In this document: one piece after another, positions 19,294 to 30,549 of the stretch
Layout of the letters: every line of letters starts with the position of its first letter
Position numbering within the stretch: the first letter of the stretch is position 1
Source: Aldersonia kunmingensis
GTDB lineage: Bacteria > Actinomycetota > Actinomycetes > Mycobacteriales > Mycobacteriaceae
Direction: 5' to 3'
Assembly (NCBI RefSeq): GCF_001646865.1
Contig: NZ_LRRB01000028.1
Span: 1 to 53,715, forward strand
DNA: 53,715 nt
The notes under the pieces: generated by a model
Told to the model about the DNA's origin: nothing
Database searches by the model: none
What the model saw: the letters and a program-made list of their open reading frames with translations, nothing else
Translations under genes and position numbers: made by a program

Positions 19294-20174
19294 AATTTCT
19301 GCTCCGACCCGGCTGGGTAATTCTCGCCCTGCTCGTCGGCGCCTTCGCGTATTTGTGCTTCACCGTGCTCGCCCCCTGGCAGCTCGGCAAGAACTCGTCG
19401 ACCTCGGAGCGCAACGATCGCATCGCTGCCTCGGTGGACGCCGAGCAAATCCCGATCGAGCAATTGATCGGCGAGGACGGCGCGGCGCCGGAGGATGAGT
19501 GGCGGCGGGTAACCGCGACCGGAAGCTATGTGCCGGATTCGACGGTCCTGGTCCGGCTGCGCTCGGTGGACGGCGAACCGGCGTACGAGGTGCTCGCTGG
19601 TTTCCGGCTCGTTGACGGGCACGAGATCCTCGTGAACCGCGGCTACGTCAAGCCGGTCGATGGCACTCGCCCGCCCGAGGTGGCCGATCCTCCCGCCGGC
19701 CCACAGACCCTGAGCGGGCGCGTGCGCATGTCGGAGGGCACCGTCCCCGGCAAGGACCCGGTCGTCCAGGACGGCTTCCGCCAGGTGTACTTCGTCGACT
19801 CCGGCCAGGTGAGCCAGGTACTCGGCACTGACCTGGTCGGCGGCTATCTGCAGCTCGAGTCGGACCAGCCCGGTTCGTTCGAGCCGATCGCGCTGCCACA
19901 GCTCGATGCCGGTCCGTACCTGTCGTACGGGCTGCAGTGGCTGGCGTTCGGCATCATGGCGCCGCTCGGCTTGGCCTATTTCGTGCGCGCGGAGGTGCGC
20001 GAGCGCCGCAAGGAACGGGCAGCGGCGGCCGCTACTTCCGCGAAGCAGCCCACTGAGCCTGCGAACGAACCCGCGGTCGCTGTGGCGGCCGAGCCGTCAG
20101 CCCCTACTCCCCCGGAGACGGCTGAGTCGAAGGTCGCGGCGAAGCTGGCCGACCGCTACGGCAAGCACCGCTGA
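19281..20174 (+). CDS. SURF1 family cytochrome oxidase assembly protein
   Basis: Membrane protein of the SURF1/Shy1 family, which assists assembly of the aa3 cytochrome c oxidase. An N-terminal membrane segment (WVILALLVGAFAYLCFTVLA, about residues 12-31) is followed by the conserved APWQLGK, an extracytoplasmic domain with VLVRLRSVDG, ILVNRGYVKP and GFRQVYFVDS, and a second membrane segment near residues 220-240 (YGLQWLAFGIMAPLGLAYF). The C-terminal 55 residues are Ala/Pro/Glu-rich and probably disordered. GTG 19281 lies inside the end of ptpA. The 3' end overlaps the convergent cobD by 78 bases. Confidence 0.9.
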   Translation: MRRLKFLLRPGWVILALLVGAFAYLCFTVLAPWQLGKNSSTSERNDRIAASVDAEQIPIEQLIGEDGAAPEDEWRRVTATGSYVPDSTVLVRLRSVDGEPAYEVLAGFRLVDGHEILVNRGYVKPVDGTRPPEVADPPAGPQTLSGRVRMSEGTVPGKDPVVQDGFRQVYFVDSGQVSQVLGTDLVGGYLQLESDQPGSFEPIALPQLDAGPYLSYGLQWLAFGIMAPLGLAYFVRAEVRERRKERAAAAATSAKQPTEPANEPAVAVAAEPSAPTPPETAESKVAAKLADRYGKHR

Positions 20175-21122
20175 GCTGATCGCTGCCCCGGCCTGCACCG
20201 CGGCCGAAATCCGTACCGCCCGGCGCAGATCCGCCGTCGTCGGCGCAGGTCCGGCGCCTAGCACCGGCCGATTCTCGACGCCGTGCGGATATTCGGTACG
20301 CCCACCGAGCTGAACGCCGAGCGCTCCGGCCATCGACGCCTCGGCGACCCCGGCATTCGGGCTCGGGTGCGCCTTGGCGTCGCGCCGCCACGCGCGGATC
20401 GCATCGCCCGGACGTCCCCCGACCGTCGGGGCGGCGGCGGCGGTGAGCAAGCCCGCGGCCCGCGCGGGGACGAGGTTGGCCAGATCGTCGATCCGTGCGG
20501 CCGCCCACCCGAAGCGCAGATAGCGTTCGTTGCGGTAGCCGATCATCGCGTCGAGCGTGTTCACCGCGCGGTACCCGAGTAGGCCCGGCACCCCTGCGAC
20601 GCCGCCCCAGAAAAGCGGCGCCACCGTCGCATCGGAGGTGTTCTCGGCAATCGATTCCAGCGCCGCGCGGGCGAGTCCATCCGCATCCAGCGAGGCCGGG
20701 TCGCGTCCGCACAACGACGGCAGCAGAGCACGCGCACCCTCGAGGTCACCGGCGTCGAGATGGTCGGCCATCCGGGTCCCGGTGCGAACAAGTGACGTTC
20801 CGCCGAGCACGGTCCACGTGGCGGCGGCGGTGCCGAGAACGCCCGCCCGACCGATCAGTAGGCCCGCACCCGCGGCACCGGCGATGAGTGCGGCGGCGTG
20901 CACTGCCCCGGCAGGCCGTTGGTCGCGGTAGGTCAGCGATTCCGTCGCCGCCGCAAGCTGACCGAATCCGGCGACGGGGTGAAACCGTCGCGGGTCTGCG
21001 AACAACCGGTCGGCCGCGAAACCGAGCATGATCCCGATCGCGGTCCCGGTCCCTGGCTGCACAGTCGGTGAGCGTAGCGGCGGCAGCACAGGTGATTGCG
21101 CACTGCCTCTACCGCGCGCCAT
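20097..21122 (-). CDS. cobD: Adenosylcobinamide-phosphate synthase (CbiB/CobD)
   Basis: Integral membrane enzyme that joins adenosylcobyric acid to aminopropanol (phosphate) in cobalamin synthesis. Family landmarks: GFAADRLFADPRRFHPVAGFG near residue 32, LCGRDPASLD, ALESIAENTSDATVAPLFWG near residue 150, YRAVNTLDAMIGYRNERY, and AHPSPNAGVAEASMAGALGVQLGG near residue 250. ATG 21122 is preferred; the upstream reading to 21179 is a translation of the palindromic repeat there. The start may also be ATG near residue 32 of this model. Same position as Rv2236c. Confidence 0.93.
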   Translation of the reverse strand: MARGRGSAQSPVLPPLRSPTVQPGTGTAIGIMLGFAADRLFADPRRFHPVAGFGQLAAATESLTYRDQRPAGAVHAAALIAGAAGAGLLIGRAGVLGTAAATWTVLGGTSLVRTGTRMADHLDAGDLEGARALLPSLCGRDPASLDADGLARAALESIAENTSDATVAPLFWGGVAGVPGLLGYRAVNTLDAMIGYRNERYLRFGWAAARIDDLANLVPARAAGLLTAAAAPTVGGRPGDAIRAWRRDAKAHPSPNAGVAEASMAGALGVQLGGRTEYPHGVENRPVLGAGPAPTTADLRRAVRISAAVQAGAAISSAVLAVAVGQLRRDLRLSRLRGSRG

Positions 21123-21131
21123 TTGCGGCTC

Positions 21132-21179
21132 GTGAACGGAAGATTCGTTGCGTTGAACGGAGTGAACGCTTCCGTTCAC
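21132..21179. repeat. Dispersed palindromic repeat, copy 1
   Basis: A 48-base element with perfect 11-bp terminal arms GTGAACGGAAG / CTTCCGTTCAC enclosing ATTCGTTGCGTTGAACGG and AGTGAACG. It is almost identical (one difference) to a copy at 39469-39516 and related to one at 21210-21255. It lies between cobD and the 3' end of the alanine dehydrogenase gene. Confidence 0.85.
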
Positions 21180-21209
21180 TCCGGAGCTCGGAAACCCGCC
21201 CGCAATCGA

Positions 21210-21255
21210 TGAATGGAAGATTCGTTGCGTTCAACGGGACGAATGCTTCCATTCA
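21210..21255. repeat. Dispersed palindromic repeat, copy 2
   Basis: A 46-base relative of copy 1 in the same orientation, 78 bases away. The arms TGAATGGAAG / CTTCCATTCA differ from copy 1 at one position on each side in a compensating way (C-G pair to T-A pair). An inner pair ATTCGT / ACGAAT adds to the hairpin. It ends 26 bases from the alanine dehydrogenase stop. Confidence 0.82.
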
Positions 21256-21280
21256 CCCCGGAACGAGCGAGCCCGCCCAG

Positions 21281-22363
21281 CTACGCAAACGCTGCGGCCA
21301 CCTCCGGCGACAGCAACGTACCGTCGTGTGCGTTGACCCCCGCCGCCAGCGCCGGATCCGCGTCACATGCGGCACGCCAACCGAACTCGGCCAGCGCGAG
21401 CGCGTACGGCAACGTCGCGTTCGTGAGTGCGTGCGTGGACGTGTGCGGCACCGCCGCGGGCATATTGCCGACGCAGTAGAACAGCGATTCCGCGACCCGG
21501 TAGGTCGGCGCGGCATGCGTTGTCGGATGCGAATCGGCGAAGCAGCCGCCCTGATCGATCGCGACGTCAACGACCACAGACCCGGGCCGCATGCGGGCAA
21601 CCGTCTCGGAACCGACCAGACGCGGCGCCCGCGCGCCCGGCACCAGCACGCAGCCGATGACGACGTCTGCGGAGGTGACCGCGTGTTCGATCTCATAGGT
21701 GTTCGACATGACCGTGGTGAGCCGTGCACCGAACTGAACCTCGAGCTGGCGCAGCCGGTCGATGTTGCGGTCGAGCACGGTGACATGCCCGCCCATGCCG
21801 ATCGCCACCATCGCGGCGCTGGTCCCTGCCACTCCGCCGCCGATCACCACCACCTCGGCGGGCCGCACCCCGGGGACTCCGCCCATCAGCACGCCCGCTC
21901 CGCCGCCGAACGCCATCAGGTGATAGGCAGCGGCCTGCGCGGCCAGCTTCCCGGCGATCTCGCTCATCGGCGCGAGCAGCGGCAGGGTGTGATCGGCCCG
22001 CCGGACCATTTCGTAGCCGATGGCGGTGATACCGGACGTCAAGATCGCGTCGGTGCATTCGCGCGAGGCGGCCAGGTGCAGGTACGTGAACAGCACCTGG
22101 TCGCGGCGCATGCGCGAATACTCCGCGGCGACGGGTTCTTTCACCTTCAGCACGAGTTCGGCCGCGTCCCAGAGATCGTCAGCGGACTCGACCACGGCGG
22201 CGCCGGCCTGCCGGTAGTCGGCGTCGGTGAACGACGAGCCAACGCCCGCGCCCGCCTCGACGAGGACGCGATGCCCGTGCTTGCACAGCTCGTGCGCGCC
22301 GGCAGGGGTCAACGCGACCCGGTATTCCTGATCTTTCAGCTCGCGCGGCACGCCGACTTTCAT
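21281..22363 (-). CDS. ald: Alanine dehydrogenase
   Basis: NAD-dependent reversible deamination of L-alanine to pyruvate and ammonia. The 360 residues show the N-terminal MKVGVPRELKDQEYRVALTP, substrate residues in LFTYLHLAAS and the ligand lysine in VLKVKEP, the Rossmann motif VIGGGVAGTSAA near residue 172, DQGGCFADS near residue 270, and the conserved VGNMPAAVPHTSTHALTNAT near residue 300. ATG 22363 has AAGGGG eight bases upstream. A longer frame continuing to 24007 only shadows mbtM. It is not part of the usual neighbourhood of cobD and belongs to the inserted block here. Confidence 0.95.
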   Translation of the reverse strand: MKVGVPRELKDQEYRVALTPAGAHELCKHGHRVLVEAGAGVGSSFTDADYRQAGAAVVESADDLWDAAELVLKVKEPVAAEYSRMRRDQVLFTYLHLAASRECTDAILTSGITAIGYEMVRRADHTLPLLAPMSEIAGKLAAQAAAYHLMAFGGGAGVLMGGVPGVRPAEVVVIGGGVAGTSAAMVAIGMGGHVTVLDRNIDRLRQLEVQFGARLTTVMSNTYEIEHAVTSADVVIGCVLVPGARAPRLVGSETVARMRPGSVVVDVAIDQGGCFADSHPTTHAAPTYRVAESLFYCVGNMPAAVPHTSTHALTNATLPYALALAEFGWRAACDADPALAAGVNAHDGTLLSPEVAAAFA

Positions 22364-22494
22364 CGCTGGCCCCTTCGTCCGCGCGGGTGTTGGCCGAGCA
22401 AACCCCGTCGCTTCGCTCGCCCCGCGCCGTCCGATCCGCCCCCTATCGATTCTGGCCGCATTTCGGGCCGCGCGCTCGTAGCGCGGGTAACGAC

Positions 22495-24111
22495 TCAGCC
22501 GCCGAGTTGCTGCTTCACCTCGAGCCGCCGGAGCTTTCCCGACGACGTGCGCGGCAGCGTGCCGGGCCGCACGAACACCACATCGGAGGGAACAACTCCG
22601 CATTGCGCGGCAACCCGGGCGACAAGGTCCGCGTGTGCCCCGGCCTCGTCGGGCCCGCGGTACTCGGCAGTGATCGCCAGTCGGGGCCGCGCGGTGCCGG
22701 CGCCGATGCCGACGGCAACGACCGCGCCCTCGCGGACGCCCTTGACCTGTGCCGCGACGGACTCGACCTCGTTGGGAAAGACATTGCGGCCGGCGATCAT
22801 GATGACCTCTTTGGCACGCCCGCACACCACGAGCGAGCCGTCGACGAGGTAGCCGAGATCGCCGGTGCGGTACCACGCAGCCGGATCGATGTCCGGCTCG
22901 CCGAGGTATCCGCGCATCATCGACGTTCCGCGGATCTCGAGTTCGCCGACCTCGCGGCCACGCAGCGCGGGCGGCTCGTCGGTGGCGGGCACGATCCGCA
23001 TCTCCATGCCGTCGATCGGCCGGCCGAGCAGCGCGTGCTTGCGCACCACGGCGCCCGCGCCGGGCACATCCGCCTCGACCTCGTCGACCTGCAGCCCGCC
23101 CTGGCCGAACAGCGGAGTGGTCACCGCACAGGTGGATTCCGCCAGGCCATACGAGGGCGCGACGCACAACGGGTCGAACCCGAACGCCGTCATACGGTCG
23201 ATGAAGACCCCGAACCCGTCGCAATCGATCGGCTCGCCGCCGCTCAGCGCGCACCGCAGGCTCGACAGGTCGACGTCGCGGACACGGCTCGCGTATTTGC
23301 CGATCAGGTTGTAGGCGAAGTTCGGCGCGCCCGTGTAGGTGGCCTTGCTTGTGCTCAGCCAGTTCAGCCAGCGGAACGGCGATGCCGCGAACGACGACGT
23401 GGGCGCAACCCACATCGAGGCGCCGCTGAGCACGCCGGTCAGCAGGAAGGCGAGGCCCATGTCGTGGTAGATCGGCAGCCACGTGCAGCAGATGTCCCGC
23501 GTCGGGTCGAGGCGGATGCGCCGCATGAGCCCACCGATGTTGTTCAGCACGGCTCCCCGCGTCAGCACAGCGGTGCGCGGCGTGCCGGTCGAACCGGCGG
23601 TGCCTTGCAAGACGGCCGGCGCATTCACATCGCCCGGCGGAATGGGCAGCGGCGACGCGAGCGACTCGCGGCCGACTGTGGCCAGATCCTCGATGGGTAG
23701 CCGAGATTCCACCTCGCGCAGCGCCGCGAGCTGGGAACCGTTGGCGAACACGACGGTCGCACCGAGGCTCGCGAACCGGGCGAGCGTCGCGGCCGCCCAT
23801 TGCTGCACGTCGGCACCGCGGACCGGTCCCGGCAGGATGCTCACGGCCGCACCGGCGAGCCAGGCGCCAGGGATCGCCGCCACAAGTTCCACTGTGGGGT
23901 CGCCCACGATGCCCACTACCCCGGGCGCGGCACCGACGCGGTCGAGGGCACGCACGGCGACGTTCTCCGCAATGGCATGAACCTGAGCCCAGGGATACGG
24001 CTGCCACTGCCCGGATGCGGGCTCGAAAACGACGAGGTCGCCGGTGGCCGTGGTCATCGACCGCACGGCAGTCGAGATGAGGGCGTCTTCTGTTGTGACC
24101 GCCTGCGTCAT
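22495..24111 (-). CDS. mbtM: Fatty acyl-AMP ligase of siderophore synthesis (MbtM-like)
   Basis: Adenylates a long-chain fatty acid and loads it on the carrier protein MbtL to make the acyl tail of a mycobactin-type siderophore. The 538 residues resemble FadD33/MbtM closely: [21 protein letters not shown] near residue 70, the core [16 protein letters not shown] near 172, [11 protein letters not shown] near 213, [14 protein letters not shown] near 262, [12 protein letters not shown] near 310, [12 protein letters not shown] near 415, and the catalytic lysine in [13 protein letters not shown] near 525. ATG 24111 overlaps the mbtL stop (ATGA), so the pair is translationally coupled. It is iron-regulated if the upstream IdeR box is used. 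Confidence 0.9.
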   Translation of the reverse strand: MTQAVTTEDALISTAVRSMTTATGDLVVFEPASGQWQPYPWAQVHAIAENVAVRALDRVGAAPGVVGIVGDPTVELVAAIPGAWLAGAAVSILPGPVRGADVQQWAAATLARFASLGATVVFANGSQLAALREVESRLPIEDLATVGRESLASPLPIPPGDVNAPAVLQGTAGSTGTPRTAVLTRGAVLNNIGGLMRRIRLDPTRDICCTWLPIYHDMGLAFLLTGVLSGASMWVAPTSSFAASPFRWLNWLSTSKATYTGAPNFAYNLIGKYASRVRDVDLSSLRCALSGGEPIDCDGFGVFIDRMTAFGFDPLCVAPSYGLAESTCAVTTPLFGQGGLQVDEVEADVPGAGAVVRKHALLGRPIDGMEMRIVPATDEPPALRGREVGELEIRGTSMMRGYLGEPDIDPAAWYRTGDLGYLVDGSLVVCGRAKEVIMIAGRNVFPNEVESVAAQVKGVREGAVVAVGIGAGTARPRLAITAEYRGPDEAGAHADLVARVAAQCGVVPSDVVFVRPGTLPRTSSGKLRRLEVKQQLGG

Positions 24112-24371
24112 TGCCGCGCCTGGTCCGACCCGCTCCGCATCTTCTCGGCCAGGACGTCCTCGAGATCGCCCACGGTGTTGCAGCCGAGCAACTCTTCCTC
24201 GTTCAGCACGACGCCCAGTTTGTCCTCGATCGCCACCATGCCGACCGCGAACGCGACGGAATCCAGGCCTACTTCATCGATCAAATGAGAGTCACGAGTG
24301 ACCTTGGAAAGGTCGATCTGAAGGTCGTCCCGGAAGATTTCTTCGAGGACAGTGCGAACAGCGTCGGGCAT
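24108..24371 (-). CDS. mbtL: Acyl carrier protein of siderophore synthesis (MbtL-like)
   Basis: An 87-residue carrier that holds the activated fatty acyl chain on a phosphopantetheine arm attached to the serine of [12 protein letters not shown] (about residue 38). The surrounding sequence [11 protein letters not shown] and [16 protein letters not shown] follows mycobacterial MbtL. ATG 24371 is the start that begins the carrier domain; the longer frame to 24740 is antisense to the next gene. The IdeR-type box lies 53 bases upstream and would overlap the promoter. Coupled to mbtM by an ATGA overlap. Confidence 0.9.
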   Translation of the reverse strand: MPDAVRTVLEEIFRDDLQIDLSKVTRDSHLIDEVGLDSVAFAVGMVAIEDKLGVVLNEEELLGCNTVGDLEDVLAEKMRSGSDQARQ

Positions 24372-24423
24372 GCGAGAGTCTTTCGGTGATCGTGCGCGCA
24401 CCCGCGGGGTCCGGCAGGGCGTC

Positions 24424-24442
24424 AGAGGTGAGGCTAGCCTAT
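24424..24442. promoter_or_regulatory. IdeR/DmdR-type iron box
   Basis: AGAGGTGAGGCTAGCCTAT matches the known 19-bp IdeR consensus (TTAGGTTAGGCTAACCTAA) at 14 positions, with the perfect core AGGCTAGCCT. It lies in the divergent region between mbtL (53 bases away) and the gamma-carbonic-anhydrase-like gene (131 bases away), so it could repress both directions when iron is plentiful. A TAGGCT that could serve as an mbtL -10 element overlaps it. Confidence 0.78.
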
Positions 24443-24573
24443 TCTTTGCCGCCCGGCGCTGATCGGCGGTGGTTTGCGGGCAGCGCCACAGCCTGATTGC
24501 CACCCCGGCCAACAGATCCGGCATCCTCGAACCGGGCACGCCGACAACCGGCAGCCATAAGCGGAAGGGCGTC

Positions 24574-25089
24574 ATGAGAATCGCACTCGGTGAGCACAAG
24601 CCGGACATCGATGAGAGCGCGTGGATCGCACCCAATGCGACGGTCATCGGCCGCACCACACTCGGTGCCGAAGTCGGCGTTTGGTACAGCACCGTGATCC
24701 GCGCCGATGTCGAGGAGATCACCGTCGGGGCGCGTACCAACGTTCAGGACGGCTGCGTGCTGCACGCGGATCCCGGCTTCCCGCTGACCATCGGGTCGGG
24801 GGTTTCCGTGGGACACAACGCGACTCTGCACGGCTGCACGATCGGTGACGACGTCCTCGTGGGGATGGGCGCAACCGTGCTCAACGGGGCCCAGATCGGC
24901 GCCGGGTCGCTCATTGCTGCGAATGCCCTGATCCCTGAGGGTGCGGTAATCCCGCCCGGTTCGCTGGTGGCGGGTGTGCCGGGCAAGGTGCGCCGCGAAC
25001 TCGGCGAGGCGGAGCTCGAGCGGATCAAGCTCAATTCCGTGGTGTACGTGCATCTCTTGTCGACGCACCGCGACGCCGTCGAGCTGTGA
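24574..25089 (+). CDS. Gamma-carbonic-anhydrase-like hexapeptide-repeat protein
   Basis: A left-handed beta-helix protein of 171 residues, trimeric in its family. Hexapeptide turns are visible throughout (APNATVIGRTTLGAEVGVW, IGDDVLVGMGATVLNGAQIG). Three histidines at the gamma-carbonic anhydrase metal positions are kept: VLHADPG near residue 67 and VGHNATLH near 84-90. Whether it is an active anhydrase cannot be told. ATG 24574 follows GGAAGGG; the upstream frame to 24469 lacks the fold. Its stop overlaps the GTG start of mbtK, and the promoter region carries the iron box, so it is part of the siderophore module. Confidence 0.86.
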   Translation: MRIALGEHKPDIDESAWIAPNATVIGRTTLGAEVGVWYSTVIRADVEEITVGARTNVQDGCVLHADPGFPLTIGSGVSVGHNATLHGCTIGDDVLVGMGATVLNGAQIGAGSLIAANALIPEGAVIPPGSLVAGVPGKVRRELGEAELERIKLNSVVYVHLLSTHRDAVEL

Positions 25090-25745
25090 CGGATACTCCG
25101 AAGAGACCGACAGGACGACAGATGACGCAGACCGAGGCCGACCCGGTACTCCCGCGCTACCTGCGGGATGTCGCACCGGAGGTACTCGCCGTGCCCGCGC
25201 CACCGATTCCCGCGCTCGAGGAGCCGTACGGGGTACGAGTGGTCGATCCATCCGGTCCCGATACGGAGCTGATCACCGGGTGGATGCAGCTCCCCCACCT
25301 GGTGACCGCCTGGGAGCAGGCGTGGCCGTCCGACAAGTGGCGCAAGCACCTCGAGGCGCAGCTGGCCACCGGGTACTCGCGGCCGCTCATCGTGTCGTTC
25401 AAGGACAAGCCGCTCGCCTACCTCGAGTTCTACCGGGCGGCCCAGGATGTCATCGCACGCAAGTACGACGCGCATCCTTCGGATCTCGGCATCCACGCCG
25501 CGATCGCAGACACGGCGGTCGTGAACCGCGGCTTCGCACCGCGGGTACTGCCGAGGATGATTGCCGGGCTGTTCGAGCTCGATCCGCAGTGCCAGCGCGT
25601 GATGTTCGACCCCGACGTCCGCAACACCGGCGCGCGCCGGCTGTGCGAGTTCATCGGCTGCAAGTTCCTCGGCGAGCACGATCTGCCCTACAAGCGGATG
25701 GCGCTGTACGCACTCGAGCGCGACACGCACTCCGGAAAGCGCTGA
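25086..25745 (+). CDS. mbtK: Siderophore N-epsilon-lysine acyltransferase (MbtK-like)
   Basis: GNAT-fold enzyme that moves the fatty acyl group from MbtL to the (hydroxy)lysine side chain of a mycobactin-type siderophore. The 219 residues follow MbtK (Rv1347c): PPIPALEEPYGVRV, WMQLPHLVTAWEQAWP near residue 67, the substrate-region HAAIADTAVVNRGFAPRVLP near 137, VMFDPDVRNTGARRLCEF near 172, and CKFLGEHDLPYKRMALYAL near 192. GTG 25086 overlaps the previous stop (GTGA); ATG 25122, with AGGA seven bases upstream, is an alternative start. With mbtL and mbtM it forms a complete acyl-transfer set. Confidence 0.9.
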   Translation: MTDTPKRPTGRQMTQTEADPVLPRYLRDVAPEVLAVPAPPIPALEEPYGVRVVDPSGPDTELITGWMQLPHLVTAWEQAWPSDKWRKHLEAQLATGYSRPLIVSFKDKPLAYLEFYRAAQDVIARKYDAHPSDLGIHAAIADTAVVNRGFAPRVLPRMIAGLFELDPQCQRVMFDPDVRNTGARRLCEFIGCKFLGEHDLPYKRMALYALERDTHSGKR

Positions 25746-26170
25746 GCCAGACCGCAAGAACCCGTCACCAGCGCCCAACCGGGTCTCATCGACGAGACAG
25801 CCCCGACTCCGCGGGAGTTCGCGCTATGCGAATTGCCTTGGGGCACTTGCGGACGGCGTGCGATGCGCCGGACACCCCGGCGCGAGCGTTCCGAGCTTTT
25901 CCATGTCGACTCTGTTACCAGCTCATGGGCTACCAGAACGGCACCCTGCGCTCGTAAAAGGCCTTCGAAAGTGGCCTGCAAATGATCGTGAAGAATGCGC
26001 TCGGATCGCTCGACGTGCTTACACCCCAGTCGAATACCGCCGCGACCGAGTCCGGCACTCGGCAAACCAGCTGACCCGAGAGGCGGACCGAATCGGCTCA
26101 TCGGATCCGGTCGGGTTGCGGCCCAAGCACACTCATCGTCATGTGGCGTACGCCGATTATCAGGCCTTCT
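25746..26170. other. Gene-free stretch between mbtK and tRNA-Val
   Basis: About 425 bases without a convincing gene on either strand. The short frames here lack ribosome binding sites, and two of them run into the tRNA and translate it. I see no inverted repeat that would mark an insertion sequence, and no copy of the tRNA 3' end that would mark an attachment site. Confidence 0.6.
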
Positions 26171-26245
26171 TGGTGGGCGCAGAGGGGTTCGAACCCCCGA
26201 CCGCTGGTGTGTAAAACCAGAGCTCTACCACTGAGCTATACGCCC
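26171..26245 (-). tRNA. tRNA-Val (anticodon TAC)
   Basis: Cloverleaf on the minus strand: acceptor GGGCGTA pairs with TGCGCCC; D-arm GCTCAGTGGTAGAGC; anticodon stem CTGGT/ACCAG with loop TTTACAC (anticodon TAC, reading GTA valine codons); T-arm GGGGGTTCGAACCCC. The CCA end is encoded at 26171-26173. Confidence 0.96.
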
Positions 26246-26360
26246 GGAACGGCTCCCGCAGGACGGGAACCGCATTTCGCGAGAGCGACGATACCGCGAA
26301 GCCGGGATCCCAGGAAATCCCGGGTCCCGGCCTCGCCGTGTAAGTCCCTACCAGCGCCGA

Positions 26361-26819
26361 TCAGACCGACGCGAGCGCCTTCTGCCAGGCGTTCTGATCG
26401 CGGGCCTCGCCTGGGCCGTTCATCTCGGCGAAGCGGACGACGCCCTCCTTGTCGACGAGGAAGGTGCCACGGTTGGCGAACCCGAGGTCCTCGTTGAACA
26501 CGCCGTAGGCCTGTGCGACGGCGCCGTGCGGCCAAAAATCGGCCAGCAGCGGGAACAGGTAACCCTGCTCGGCGGCCCAGATCTTGTGGGTGGGTGAAGC
26601 GCCGACCGAGATGGCGAGGATCGCGCTGTCGTCGTTCTCGAACTTCGGCAGTTCGTCGCGGACGGCGCACAGCTCACCCTGGCAGGTGCCGGTGAACGCG
26701 AGCGGGTAGAAGACGATCAGCACGTTCTTTTTGCCCCGGAAGTCCGAGAGCGTGACCAGCTGGTTGTTCTGGTCCTTGAGGGTGAAGTCGGGCGCGGTGG
26801 TGCCAACCTCGAGCGGCAT
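26361..26819 (-). CDS. ahpE: One-cysteine-type peroxiredoxin AhpE
   Basis: Thiol peroxidase that reduces hydrogen peroxide, peroxynitrite and fatty-acid hydroperoxides. The 152 residues match mycobacterial AhpE (Rv2238c): APDFTLKDQNNQLVTLSDFRG, the peroxidatic motif FYPLAFTGTCQGELCAVRD (catalytic cysteine near residue 45, a second cysteine near 50), and ISVGASPTHKIWA. ATG 26819 has AAAGGA seven bases upstream; the longer reading to 26843 is not needed. It lies between tRNA-Val and the DUF3052 gene, as in M. tuberculosis. Confidence 0.95.
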   Translation of the reverse strand: MPLEVGTTAPDFTLKDQNNQLVTLSDFRGKKNVLIVFYPLAFTGTCQGELCAVRDELPKFENDDSAILAISVGASPTHKIWAAEQGYLFPLLADFWPHGAVAQAYGVFNEDLGFANRGTFLVDKEGVVRFAEMNGPGEARDQNAWQKALASV

Positions 26820-26882
26820 GCGGTGTTCCTTTGACTGATTCATCGAATGTTGCTGTACAGGACGGACCGTACTCGCGGAGGT

Positions 26883-27308
26883 TCAGCGCTGCTTCGGCGC
26901 TCGCGCCTTGGGCTGCACCAGCCGGCTGCCCGTCCAGCCACCCAGCTTCACCGCAGAGGTCTGCGTTAGGCCTGCGGTCGGCGCCGATTCGGCGATCTCA
27001 CTCGGATCGACGTGTCCGGGTTGCCCGGTCTTGGGGGTGAGCACCCAGACGAATCCCTCGTCGGCCAGCGGGCCGATCGCATCCATCAAAGCGTCCACCA
27101 GATCGCCGTCCCCGTCGCGCCACCACATCAGCACGACATCGATGACCTCGTCGGAATCCTCATCGAGAAGCTCGTCTCCGATTGCTTCCTCGACTTCGGC
27201 ACGCAGTTCGTCGTCGGTGTCATCGTCCCAACCGAGCTCCTGAACCACCATGCCGTGCGAAATACCGAGCTTCTGAGCGAAGTTTTGCGCATCCGCCGCG
27301 GCGACCAC
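26883..27308 (-). CDS. DUF3052 family protein
   Basis: A 141-residue acidic cytosolic protein of the actinobacterial DUF3052 family, at the place of Rv2239c. Conserved segments: AQKLGISHGMVVQELGWDDD near the N-terminus, VIDVVLMWWRDGDGDLVDAL near residue 56, and FVWVLTPKTGQPGHVDPSEI near residue 87, ending in a basic tail. The fold and function are not known. GTG 27308 has AGGAGGG seven bases upstream, which decides the start. It diverges from aceE. Confidence 0.92.
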   Translation of the reverse strand: MVAAADAQNFAQKLGISHGMVVQELGWDDDTDDELRAEVEEAIGDELLDEDSDEVIDVVLMWWRDGDGDLVDALMDAIGPLADEGFVWVLTPKTGQPGHVDPSEIAESAPTAGLTQTSAVKLGGWTGSRLVQPKARAPKQR

Positions 27309-27558
27309 GGTGGTTCCCTCCTAGCGTCGTGGGTTGCAATGTACTGCTAGCGAACAGTGTTGGGGCCGCGAGCGCAAGCCGATTGGCCGAAATCGTAATT
27401 GTGACGGATTCATCAATCCAGGTCAGCGGGTGACCTCCGCTGCTCTATGGGGAAGGATGGACTGTACGCCGATCAGCGTGCGGGCGTCCATACCCGGAGC
27501 AGCCCGCTGGGGAAGGAACGCATACCTCGCGTTCCAACCAACACAAGGAGCTCAGACG

Positions 27559-30432
<2,874 letters not shown>

Positions 30433-30443
30433 GATGTGACGTT

Positions 30444-30481
30444 GGGCGGTGCGGTGAGGAAACATCCCCACCGCACCGTCC
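30444..30481 (+). terminator. Hairpin downstream of aceE
   Basis: Thirteen-bp stem GGGCGGTGCGGTG / CACCGCACCGTCC with one G-T pair and a 12-base loop, 12 bases after the aceE stop and 68 before mabR. No T tail. Probably separates aceE from mabR transcription at least partly. Confidence 0.6.
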
Positions 30482-30549
30482 GACAGTCCACAATGAACCG
30501 GGTCGCAGGCGGCGACACGGGCGTTGGACGGTGACGGGAGACTGTAGGA

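Noticed and set aside
22387-23700. Plus-strand frame opposite mbtM
   Set aside because: Low-complexity Arg/His/Gly shadow of a clear acyl-AMP ligase.
21281-24007. Apparent 908-codon fusion of alanine dehydrogenase with an upstream domain
   Set aside because: The upstream 548 codons are an out-of-frame, Arg/Gly/Ala-rich shadow of mbtM. Alanine dehydrogenase has a normal N-terminus and ribosome binding site at 22363.
26141-26497. Plus-strand frame containing WWAQRGSNPRPLVCKTRALP
   Set aside because: This is the well-known artefact of translating the opposite strand of a tRNA gene.
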